From: Desulfobacteraceae bacterium UBA2230
GTDB lineage: Bacteria; Desulfobacterota; Desulfobacteria; Desulfobacterales; Desulfosarcinaceae
Length of the DNA stretch: 10,779 bases
Reading direction: 5' to 3'
Assembly: GCA_002348005.1 (NCBI GenBank)
Contig: DDYQ01000105.1
Location: 8,928 to 19,706 of the forward strand
The translations under genes were made by a program, and so were the position numbers. Positions 1-5,120 of the stretch are shown here, piece after piece (position 1 is the stretch's first letter; each line of letters begins with the position of its first letter). The notes beneath the pieces are model-generated. The model was not told where the DNA came from, made no database searches, and saw nothing but the letters and a program-made list of their open reading frames with translations.

Positions 1-381
1 GGCAGCTCGCGCGACTGGGCGGCCAAGGGAACCAGCCTGCTGGGGGTGCGTGCGGTGCTGGCGGAATCCTACGAGCGGATCCATCGCAACAATCTGGTGG
101 GAATGGGCGTGCTGCCTCTGGTGTTTAAGACCGGCGAAAACGCGGAGAAATTGGGGCTGGATGGGCACGAGGCATATTTTATCCAGGGCCTGGCCCAATT
201 GGCGCCCCGCAAGGAAGTGAACGTGCGAGCGGTGAAACCGGACGGCCGGGAGATCATTTTCAAGGCCATCGCACGCCTCGACACAGAGGTGGACGTCACC
301 TATTTCAATCACGGCGGGATTCTGGCGTATGTGCTGCGCAAACTGATGTCCGGCGTGGCCGAATCGGTCACGGCTTCCTGA
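1..381 (+). CDS. acnA: Aconitate hydratase, AcnA type, C-terminal fragment (5' end outside window)
   Basis: Aconitase interconverts citrate and isocitrate through cis-aconitate, using a [4Fe-4S] cluster, in the TCA cycle. Only the last 126 residues are here, open in frame 1 from the first base. They are the end of the mobile swivel domain. The fragment opens with GSSRDWAAKGTSLLGVRAVL, the family's conserved loop whose Ser/Arg contact the substrate. Next come the conserved RIHRNNLVGMGVLPL and LGLDGHEAYFI, then the AcnA/IRP-type C-terminus (FNHGGILAYVLRKL). The cluster-ligating cysteines lie upstream, outside the window. The stop codon TGA at 379-381 lies inside the 3' end of the opposite-strand rlmD gene, a 14-bp convergent overlap, so no separate terminator fits between them. 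The family is clear. AcnA rather than AcnB follows from domain order (swivel at the C-terminus). A related 2-methyl-aconitase cannot be excluded from this fragment. Confidence 0.9.
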   Translation, partial: GSSRDWAAKGTSLLGVRAVLAESYERIHRNNLVGMGVLPLVFKTGENAEKLGLDGHEAYFIQGLAQLAPRKEVNVRAVKPDGREIIFKAIARLDTEVDVTYFNHGGILAYVLRKLMSGVAESVTAS

Positions 382-1759
382 CCAGTTTTGCCACTGCCTC
401 GATATGGAATGTATGCGGAAACATATCCACCGGCTGAATTTCTTCCACGGCATATGTTTCCTTGAGCAGCCCCAGATCACGCGCCAGGGTGGCAGGATTG
501 CAGGAGACATAGACAATCCGCCTGGGTGCCAACAGCAGCACATCTCGGACCACATCCTGGTGCATACCCGCCCGGGGCGGATCGATGATCATTACTTCCG
601 GCCGCACGCCGAGCTGCGGCAGCGTACGGCGCAGATCACCGCCGATGAAACGGCAGTTGTGCACGGCATTGCGGCGACAATTGCGCTCGGCATCGGCCAA
701 AGCGCTCTCCACAATTTCAAGACCGATCACCTCCCTGGCCTGGTCCGATAAATAAATCGCGATCGTTCCCGCTCCACAGTAAAGATCCATCACCGTTTCT
801 TCGCCTGTGAGCTCCGCGTAACGCACAACCTGATCGTACAACCGTTCGGCCTGGCGCGTGTTGGTCTGAAAGAAGGAGTTGGCCGATATTTCGAAATCGT
901 AACGGCCGATGCGATCCACAATAAAACTCCGGCCGGCCAGGGTGATCTCGTATTCGCCTACTGCGATCGCAGCCTTTCGCGCCGTGATATTGTTCATTAC
1001 CGAAACCACGGCCGGGTAGGTCTGCATCAGCCTGTCGGCCAGCACCTGAAGATGCGCACGCTCTTCCCAGGCCGTGATGATGTTGACCATCCACTGATCG
1101 TGCAGCACCGAATGCCGCAATACCAGAAATCGCCAGAAGCCCTCGTGACTGCGCAATCCATACACCGGCAGGTGCGAGGCCTGAATGAATCGGCGCACGT
1201 CGTTCATGATCCGGTTGCCCAGTTCTGGTTGCAGGCGGCAGTGATCGATATCGAGCACCTTGTCAAAGGTTCCGGGGACATGCAGGCCCAGGGCTGGACC
1301 GTTCTGCGCATCGGCTGTTCCCATTTCTTCCGGCAGCAGCCACCTGCGGGTAGAGCAGGAGAATTCCATCTTGTTGCGATAGCCGTAGCGTTTTTCAGAC
1401 GGCAGCGTCTCATGGACCGGGACATCGGTCATCAAGCCGATGTGTTCGAGGCACTCGCGCACCTGCTGGCGCTTGAAAAGCAGTTGTTTTTCATAAGCCA
1501 GGAATTGCCATTTGCATCCTCCGCAGTTCCCGCTGTATAGGCAGGGGGCGGTCACGCGGTCCGCGGAAGGCTCGATCAGTTCAAGCACGCGCGCTTCGGC
1601 ATAGTTTTTCTTTTTACGTATGATACGGACGAGAACGCGGTCGCCCGGCACGGCCAGTTCCACGAACACGGCCAGACCGTCGACCTTCGCCAGCCCTTTG
1701 CCGCCGAAGGCCGATTGCTCGATGTATAGTTCGATGATTTGTCCTTTTTTCAATGTCAT
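368..1759 (-). CDS. rlmD: 23S rRNA (uracil-5-)-methyltransferase, RlmD/RumA family
   Basis: SAM-dependent enzyme that, in this family, makes 5-methyluridine in 23S rRNA (U1939 in E. coli) in the cytoplasm. The 463 residues fall in order: an N-terminal TRAM RNA-binding domain (about 1-63); Fe-S ligands C73, C79, C82 (CLYSGNCGGC) and C174 (DIDHC); a central domain; and a Rossmann methyltransferase domain. The last carries FFQTN (Q298), the SAM-binding DLYCGAG (325-331), DPPRAG (393-398), the nucleophile C420 in SCNP, and the likely catalytic base E454 in HIEAV. All key residues of the fold are present, so it should be active. Length is slightly above the E. coli protein. ATG at 1757-1759 is the only good N-terminal start, but no clear Shine-Dalgarno precedes it. 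RlmC or TrmA-like specificity is possible, but the four-cysteine cluster and TRAM domain favour RlmD. It is divergent from the hydrolase at 1780 with about 20 bp between start codons. Confidence 0.9.
   Translation of the reverse strand: MTLKKGQIIELYIEQSAFGGKGLAKVDGLAVFVELAVPGDRVLVRIIRKKKNYAEARVLELIEPSADRVTAPCLYSGNCGGCKWQFLAYEKQLLFKRQQVRECLEHIGLMTDVPVHETLPSEKRYGYRNKMEFSCSTRRWLLPEEMGTADAQNGPALGLHVPGTFDKVLDIDHCRLQPELGNRIMNDVRRFIQASHLPVYGLRSHEGFWRFLVLRHSVLHDQWMVNIITAWEERAHLQVLADRLMQTYPAVVSVMNNITARKAAIAVGEYEITLAGRSFIVDRIGRYDFEISANSFFQTNTRQAERLYDQVVRYAELTGEETVMDLYCGAGTIAIYLSDQAREVIGLEIVESALADAERNCRRNAVHNCRFIGGDLRRTLPQLGVRPEVMIIDPPRAGMHQDVVRDVLLLAPRRIVYVSCNPATLARDLGLLKETYAVEEIQPVDMFPHTFHIEAVAKLVRKP
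1725..1730 (+). promoter_or_regulatory. Possible -10 box for the hydrolase gene
   Basis: TATAGT (five of six matches to the sigma-70 -10 consensus) lies about 50 bp upstream of the hydrolase start, inside the first codons of rlmD on the other strand. No convincing -35 box sits 16-18 bp upstream. This is weak evidence. It is recorded because any promoter for the hydrolase must lie inside rlmD. Confidence 0.2.
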
Positions 1760-1766
1760 AGGTCAC

Positions 1767-1771
1767 AAGGA
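1767..1771 (+). promoter_or_regulatory. Ribosome binding site that decides the hydrolase start
   Basis: AAGGA ends at 1771, directly on the first possible ATG (1771-1773), and so cannot serve it. It is 8 nt from the second in-frame ATG (1780-1782), which is optimal. The gene is therefore called from 1780. Confidence 0.6.
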
Positions 1772-1779
1772 TGAGTAAG

Positions 1780-2505
1780 ATGCCTGATTTTCAGACGATG
1801 CAATTCAGTGTCGATGGTCTCCGCCTGGTCGGCAGCCTGCACCTGCCCGCAGCGCGCAATCCGCCGGTGGTCATCGGCTGCCATGGTTTGCTGGCCAATC
1901 GGGAGTCGCCTAAGCAGACGCGCCTGGCGGCGCTCTGCAACGCTCATGGCATCGCCTATTTTCGCTTCGATCACCGCGGCTGCGGTGACAGCCAGGGCCG
2001 GTTCGCCGAGGTCACTTCCTTGTCGGCGCGCTGCCGCGATCTATATCAAGCGATGCGCCTCATGGAAACTCATCCTCGAACCGGTCCTCTGCTATGCCTT
2101 TTCGGCAGCAGCTTCGGCGGTGCGGTGGCGCTTGGGGTAGCCGCTCGGCAGTCCGTACCGGCCATCGTCACCTTCGCAGCGCCTATTTACAGTTTGCCCG
2201 ATCTACCCGAGGCTTTACAGCAATTATCAAACGATGTCGACAGCTCTCCTGATCTGCTGGAGAACCTGAAATTCGATCTTCGGCCCTGTCTTGCCGCTGT
2301 TTCTAATATCCTGATCGTTCACGGGGACTGCGACGACGTGGTCCGCCCTGCGCACGCCCACGAGTTACTGGCCCGCTGCAGCAGCCCTAAAAAGCTTCAG
2401 CTTCAAACAGGCGGTGATCATCCGATGTCGTCGCCCGAACACCAGCGCCAATTCGCCGCGTCATTCATCGATTGGGTGTCGGCGGCCGCCAAACGGTCAC
2501 TTTGA
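1780..2505 (+). CDS. Alpha/beta-hydrolase fold serine esterase/peptidase-like protein
   Basis: A 241-residue single-domain alpha/beta hydrolase of the serine aminopeptidase (S33)/Hydrolase_4 type. Numbering is from the ATG at 1780. The oxyanion-hole strand and turn are at 31-38 (VIGCHGLL), followed by FDHRGCGDS (63-71). The nucleophile elbow GSSFG (109-113) supplies S111. The acid is probably D185 in HGDCDDVV, and the base is H214 in GGDH. The triad is complete. There is no signal peptide or membrane segment, so it is probably cytoplasmic. The fold covers esterases, thioesterases, lipases and peptidases, and the substrate cannot be told from sequence. An ATG three codons upstream (1771) is open but poorly placed for its Shine-Dalgarno. 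The gene is alone between divergent rlmD and the csp leader, and I see no T-tailed terminator after it. Confidence 0.85.
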   Translation: MPDFQTMQFSVDGLRLVGSLHLPAARNPPVVIGCHGLLANRESPKQTRLAALCNAHGIAYFRFDHRGCGDSQGRFAEVTSLSARCRDLYQAMRLMETHPRTGPLLCLFGSSFGGAVALGVAARQSVPAIVTFAAPIYSLPDLPEALQQLSNDVDSSPDLLENLKFDLRPCLAAVSNILIVHGDCDDVVRPAHAHELLARCSSPKKLQLQTGGDHPMSSPEHQRQFAASFIDWVSAAAKRSL

Positions 2506-2578
2506 CCTGCGACAGGGGCTGCAAACCTAACCTTCTCCCCAGCCCGTTCCCCTTACACCAGCAATTGGAATAATTCAC

Positions 2579-2607
2579 TTGCTTTTCTGACCTGAATGTT
2601 GTCTTAT
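2579..2607 (+). promoter_or_regulatory. Candidate promoter of the first csp gene
   Basis: TTGCTT (2579-2584), a 17-bp spacer and TCTTAT (2602-2607) give a weak sigma-70-like arrangement. The -35-side block is repeated almost exactly upstream of the second csp gene (3396-3420), which raises the odds that it is functional. Transcription from here would give a leader of roughly 110 nt. It matches consensus only partly (3/6 and 4/6). Confidence 0.4.
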
Positions 2608-2621
2608 GGGCAATCAACTCG

Positions 2622-2651
2622 GCTTCGCATCATCAACGAAGCAATTTTTTT
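2622..2651 (+). promoter_or_regulatory. Leader hairpin with T7 tail upstream of csp copy 1 (attenuator-like)
   Basis: GCTTCG (2622-2627) pairs perfectly with CGAAGC (2637-2642) around a 9-nt loop. AA and seven T (2645-2651) follow. This is the shape of an intrinsic terminator, but it sits about 75 nt upstream of the csp start codon and is followed by CTGAAGGAAC (2652-2661). The same arrangement occurs before the second csp gene. Two of the six pairs differ by compensatory changes: C2623-G2641 versus T3443-A3460, and T2625-A2639 versus C3445-G3458. It could instead be the terminator of the hydrolase, which ends 117 bp upstream. Conservation with the csp leader favours a csp role. Confidence 0.6.
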
Positions 2652-2674
2652 CTGAAGGAACAAACCACCCCGGT

Positions 2675-2720
2675 ACATCCTCCAGTCTAAAATTTGAGAA
2701 TTTCATCGAAAGGAGGATGT
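2675..2720 (+). promoter_or_regulatory. SD-sequestering helix in the leader of csp copy 1
   Basis: ACATCCTCC (2675-2683) is the exact reverse complement of GGAGGATGT (2712-2720), which contains the Shine-Dalgarno sequence of the csp gene starting at 2725. The 28-nt interval can form an inner A/T helix (2690-2694 with 2699-2703) with a TGAG loop. When folded, the ribosome site is buried in a 9-bp stem. The same helix is present before the second csp gene. Confidence 0.65.
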
Positions 2721-2724
2721 CAAG

Positions 2725-2925
2725 ATGGCCAACGGAACGGTTAAATGGTTTAACGACCAAAAAGGGTTCGGCTTCATCGAACAAGAAAACGGACCCGATG
2801 TGTTCGTCCACCACTCAGCAATCAATGCAACCGGTTTTAAAAGCTTGAAGGAAGGCGACCAGGTTTCCTTTGAAATTGAACAAGGGAAAAAAGGTCCTTC
2901 CGCTACCAACGTCACTGTACGCTAA
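2725..2925 (+). CDS. CspA-family cold-shock protein, copy 1
   Basis: A 66-residue single cold-shock domain, full length for the family. It is an OB-fold protein that binds single-stranded RNA and DNA and melts secondary structure in the cytoplasm. The nucleic-acid-binding motifs are intact: RNP1 KGFGFI (13-18) and RNP2 VFVHHSAI (26-33), with W8, F9, F15, F17, F27, H29 and F38 as the stacking aromatics. A strong AAGGAGG lies 8 nt before the ATG. It differs from the second copy at nine positions (57 of 66 identical), mostly surface or conservative changes, so the two probably bind similar targets. It is expressed as its own unit, with a long structured leader upstream and a terminator immediately after. 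Whether it is cold-induced or constitutive cannot be read from the protein. Confidence 0.95.
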   Translation: MANGTVKWFNDQKGFGFIEQENGPDVFVHHSAINATGFKSLKEGDQVSFEIEQGKKGPSATNVTVR

Positions 2926-2944
2926 GTTGCGGCACCTTTAAAAA

Positions 2945-2989
2945 AAGGGGCATGTCTCCAATCAGGAGGATGCCCCTTGCCCTTTTTTT
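2945..2989 (+). terminator. Intrinsic terminator after csp copy 1
   Basis: AAGGGGCAT (2945-2953) pairs with ATGCCCCTT (2970-2978). An inner CTCC/GGAG helix continues the stem (2956-2959 with 2965-2968). Seven T follow at 2983-2989. Runs of A upstream and T downstream suggest it may work on both strands. Confidence 0.85.
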
Positions 2990-3107
2990 CAGGCCCTCCA
3001 ATACTCACACCTGCCATCGCCCCTGAGTGAACTGACATACGCGGAGAGGGGGCACTGAGGTTAGCGGAGAAAAGCAGGCGAAACGATAAAGGAGCAAGGT
3101 GATCTAT

Positions 3108-3386
3108 ATGAATATCTACATTGGAAATCTATCTTATAGCACCACGGAAGATACGTTGAAGTCCCTGTTTGCCGAATTCGGAGATGTCGAAAGCGTTAAG
3201 GTTGTCAAGGACAGGTTTTCCGGCAGACCCAAAGGATTCGGTTTCATTGAAATGCCAAGCAACTCCGAAGCCGATCAGGCGATCAAGGCCTTGAATGGAA
3301 GCCGCATAGACGGCAATAATATTAAAGTGAATCCTGCAGATCCCGGCGGTAAACGAGCAAAGAAACGCTCGTTTACCAGACGATAG
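3108..3386 (+). CDS. Small RRM-type RNA-binding protein
   Basis: A 92-residue protein made of one RNA recognition motif and a basic tail. RNP2 is IYIGNL (3-8) and RNP1 is KGFGFIEM (42-49), with aromatic residues at the expected RNA-stacking positions. The last 14 residues are rich in Lys and Arg. Such short single-RRM proteins occur in cyanobacteria and many Proteobacteria and are often linked to cold or stress responses. The target RNA is not predictable. ATG at 3108 is chosen because the family starts MNIY and AAGG (3096-3099) is 8 nt upstream. A GTG at 3099 is also open but overlaps that site. It lies between the two csp genes, after the first csp terminator. I see no clear promoter of its own in 2990-3090, and no terminator before the leader hairpin of the second csp. 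Confidence 0.92.
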   Translation: MNIYIGNLSYSTTEDTLKSLFAEFGDVESVKVVKDRFSGRPKGFGFIEMPSNSEADQAIKALNGSRIDGNNIKVNPADPGGKRAKKRSFTRR

Positions 3387-3397
3387 AAAATAATGAC

Positions 3398-3424
3398 TTG
3401 CTTTCTGAATCAGAAATGTTAGAG
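3398..3424 (+). promoter_or_regulatory. Candidate promoter of the second csp gene
   Basis: TTGCTT (3398-3403) and an AATGTTAGAG region (3415-3424) correspond to the candidate promoter of copy 1. The best -10 match (TTAGAG, 3419-3424) gives a short 15-bp spacer, so the assignment rests mainly on conservation between the two leaders. It starts only 12 bp after the RRM stop codon. Confidence 0.3.
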
Positions 3425-3441
3425 TGCGCCATTCAACATCG

Positions 3442-3470
3442 GTTCCGCGTCATCGCGGAACGATTTTTTT
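3442..3470 (+). promoter_or_regulatory. Leader hairpin with T7 tail upstream of csp copy 2 (attenuator-like)
   Basis: GTTCCGCG (3442-3449) pairs perfectly with CGCGGAAC (3454-3461) around a TCAT loop, then GA and seven T (3464-3470). It has two more base pairs and a shorter loop than copy 1. It could terminate the RRM transcript (stop at 3386). The conserved downstream block and compensatory pair changes argue for a role in the csp leader, and both jobs are possible. Its left arm GTTCC could alternatively pair with GGAAC at 3476-3480. Confidence 0.6.
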
Positions 3471-3497
3471 CTGAAGGAACGAATCATTTCTAAGGTT

Positions 3498-3544
3498 ACA
3501 TCCTCCAGTCTAAAATTTTGAGCATTTTATAGAAAGGAGGATGT
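3498..3544 (+). promoter_or_regulatory. SD-sequestering helix in the leader of csp copy 2
   Basis: ACATCCTCC (3498-3506) is perfectly complementary to GGAGGATGT (3536-3544), which holds the Shine-Dalgarno sequence for the ATG at 3549. The 29-nt interval can form an inner TAAAAT/ATTTTA helix (3511-3516 with 3524-3529). The inner helix differs in sequence from copy 1 but remains pairable. Confidence 0.65.
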
Positions 3545-3548
3545 CAAC

Positions 3549-3749
3549 ATGACCACCGGAACAGTAAAATGGTTTAATGACAAAAAAGGATTCGGTTTTA
3601 TCGAACAGGAAAACGGACCCGACGTATTCGTTCACCATTCAGCTATCAATGCAAGCGGTTTCAAAAGCCTCAAAGAAGGCGATAAAGTCTCCTTTGACAT
3701 TGAGCAGGGACAAAAAGGTCCCTCCGCAGCAAATGTCACTGTAAGTTAA
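3549..3749 (+). CDS. CspA-family cold-shock protein, copy 2
   Basis: A 66-residue cold-shock domain, 57 of 66 residues identical to the copy at 2725. RNP1 KGFGFI (13-18) and RNP2 VFVHHSAI (26-33) are identical in both. The differences are A2T, N3T, Q12K, T36S, Q46K, E50D, K55Q, T61A and R66S. A GGAGG Shine-Dalgarno (3536-3540) lies 8 nt before the ATG, inside the sequestering helix described for this leader. Expected role: RNA chaperone or transcription antiterminator acting on structured RNA. It has its own terminator just downstream, so it is probably a monocistronic unit separate from the helicase gene. Confidence 0.95.
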   Translation: MTTGTVKWFNDKKGFGFIEQENGPDVFVHHSAINASGFKSLKEGDKVSFDIEQGQKGPSAANVTVS

Positions 3750-3757
3750 TATGCGAA

Positions 3758-3796
3758 AAGGGCATCCCTTGAAATGGGGATGCCCTTAACGTTTTT
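3758..3796 (+). terminator. Intrinsic terminator after csp copy 2
   Basis: AAGGGCATCCC (3758-3768) pairs perfectly over 11 bp with GGGATGCCCTT (3777-3787), with an 8-nt loop. TAACG and five T (3792-3796) follow. The stem shares the GGGCAT/ATGCCC core with the terminator of csp copy 1. Confidence 0.8.
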
Positions 3797-3909
3797 GCGC
3801 ACGTCGAGCAAGCTTACCCGTGTTCCTGTTCATCACACGCTTATGATTCACGAGAGCGCAATTCACGGGAAAGACGCCGCGGCAACACAGATATCAGGAA
3901 TCTCTGCTA

Positions 3910-5109
3910 TTGAATTTTAATGATTTTCAACTTCATCCCTCGGTTGCGGCAGGCATCACGGCCGCCGGTTATTCAACCCCCACCCCTATTCAAATCCAGG
4001 TCATCCCGCGCGCCATGCAGGGCCAAGATTTAATTGGACTGGCGCAGACCGGCACAGGCAAAACAGCCGCTTACGCATTGCCTCTGCTGGATCGGCTAAT
4101 GAAAAGGACAAACCGGAACATACGCGCACTCATCATCGCACCCACACGTGAGCTTGCCGAACAGATCCATCAGGACATCAAGACGCTTGGCTGCCAAACA
4201 CGCCTGCGCAGTCTGGCCATTTATGGAGGAGTGGGATTAAATCCTCAGATTCGAGAATTAAGACAAGGTGCCGAAATTGTGGTGGCCTGCCCCGGCCGTC
4301 TTATCGACCACATCAATCGGGGTAATCTGGATTTTTCATCTCTGGAGGTTCTGATTCTCGACGAGGCGGACCAGATGCTGGATATGGGATTTATTCCTGA
4401 TATTCGAAGGATTTTGAAACATATTCCCCGCGATCGGCAAACCTTGATGTTTTCCGCAACGATGCCCGGGGAAATACGGAAATTAACGAATGAAATGGTC
4501 CGAAAAGCGGTTACCGTTCAAGTGGGTAATCCCGCCCCTGCGGATACCGTCAGTCATACTCATTTCCCGATCACCCAGAGCCTGAAGACCTCTCTGCTGC
4601 TTAGAATTTTGAAAGATCCGCAGATCGGTTCGGTTCTTGTCTTTACACGAACCAAGCATCGCGCCAAACGTTTGAGCGAAGTCCTATTCAGTGCAGGATA
4701 CGGCTCCACCTCGATCCAGGGAAACCTTTCTCAAGGCCGCCGCCAGGCTGCGTTGAACGGCTTCAGGACGGGAAAATACCAGATTCTTGTGGCCACCGAC
4801 ATCGCAGCCCGCGGCATTGATGTTTCCGGGGTCTCGCATGTTGTTAATTACGACATCCCGGCCACCGCCGAAGCATACATTCACCGCAGTGGAAGAACAG
4901 GGCGTGCCGATCATAAAGGCCAGGCCTTTAATTTAATCACCAGCGAAGATCAGGTTATCCTGCGTTCCATCGATAAGCTTTTAGGCTCACGCGTTGAACG
5001 CCGCACGTTTCCGGATTTTGACTATGACGTCTCGACGGCTCGCGTACCACAGAGCCGGTCTCATCTACCAAAACCTTTGAAATCATATCACCATCCATCG
5101 GTGCGATAA
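3910..5109 (+). CDS. rhlE: DEAD-box ATP-dependent RNA helicase, RhlE type
   Basis: ATP-driven RNA helicase for remodelling structured RNA, for example in ribosome assembly, mRNA decay or cold growth. It has 399 residues with all family motifs: Q motif (F5, then PTPIQ 24-28), motif I AQTGTGKT (45-52), Ia PTRELA (78-83), Ib CPGR (127-130, where TPGR is usual), II DEAD (151-154), III SAT (182-184), IV VLVFTRT (242-248), V ATDIAARGID (295-304) and VI HRSGRTGRA (325-333). The C-terminal tail is short and only mildly basic, as in compact RhlE-like proteins. The start is a TTG at 3910. It gives the family N-terminus MNFNDFQLHPSV and has AGGAA 9 nt upstream; no in-frame ATG lies near enough. No clear promoter or leader like those of the csp genes is seen in 3797-3909. 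The next gene follows after 11 nt, so the two are probably co-transcribed. Confidence 0.93.
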   Translation: MNFNDFQLHPSVAAGITAAGYSTPTPIQIQVIPRAMQGQDLIGLAQTGTGKTAAYALPLLDRLMKRTNRNIRALIIAPTRELAEQIHQDIKTLGCQTRLRSLAIYGGVGLNPQIRELRQGAEIVVACPGRLIDHINRGNLDFSSLEVLILDEADQMLDMGFIPDIRRILKHIPRDRQTLMFSATMPGEIRKLTNEMVRKAVTVQVGNPAPADTVSHTHFPITQSLKTSLLLRILKDPQIGSVLVFTRTKHRAKRLSEVLFSAGYGSTSIQGNLSQGRRQAALNGFRTGKYQILVATDIAARGIDVSGVSHVVNYDIPATAEAYIHRSGRTGRADHKGQAFNLITSEDQVILRSIDKLLGSRVERRTFPDFDYDVSTARVPQSRSHLPKPLKSYHHPSVR

Positions 5110-5120
5110 TCATTGCGACT

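Larger units (their letters stand above)
2577..2989 (+). repeat. Duplicated csp module, copy 1 (leader, gene, terminator)
   Basis: This block matches 3396-3796 over its whole layout. Shared parts are the start ACTTGCTTT/CTGA, a hairpin plus T7 plus CTGAAGGAAC, an identical 22-nt stretch (2674-2695), an identical 16-nt Shine-Dalgarno stretch (2708-2723), the 66-codon gene, and a GGGCAT-type terminator. The spacer sequences have drifted and the functional blocks have not. This looks like an old tandem duplication with the RRM gene between the copies. Confidence 0.75.
3396..3796 (+). repeat. Duplicated csp module, copy 2 (leader, gene, terminator)
   Basis: Partner of 2577-2989, with the same order of conserved blocks. 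The identical T7-CTGAAGGAAC is at 3464-3480, the shared 22-nt stretch starts at 3497, and the Shine-Dalgarno stretch is 3532-3547. Divergence is concentrated in loops and spacers. Confidence 0.75.

Noticed and set aside
717..1540. Long open frames on both strands within rlmD (for example 1052-1540 + and 717-1094 -)
   Set aside because: They are shadows of the rlmD frame in GC-rich DNA. They lack recognisable domains and ribosome sites, and the rlmD motifs are intact throughout.
2516..2545. GGGCTG/CAGCCC hairpin after the hydrolase gene as a terminator
   Set aside because: Only 6 bp with an 18-nt loop and no T tract downstream.
2606..2848. 80-codon frame starting in the csp leader and running into csp copy 1 in another frame
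   Set aside because: It spans the structured leader, overlaps the true csp gene out of frame and has no ribosome site. Copy 2's leader does not preserve it.
3099..3107. GTG at 3099 as start of the RRM protein
   Set aside because: It overlaps the AAGG ribosome site, and family members begin with the MNIY sequence at the 3108 ATG.
3819..3839. CGTGT/ACACG hairpin upstream of rhlE as a third regulatory leader
   Set aside because: Only 5 bp, with none of the csp leader's conserved blocks (T7, CTGAAGGAAC, anti-SD). Probably chance.
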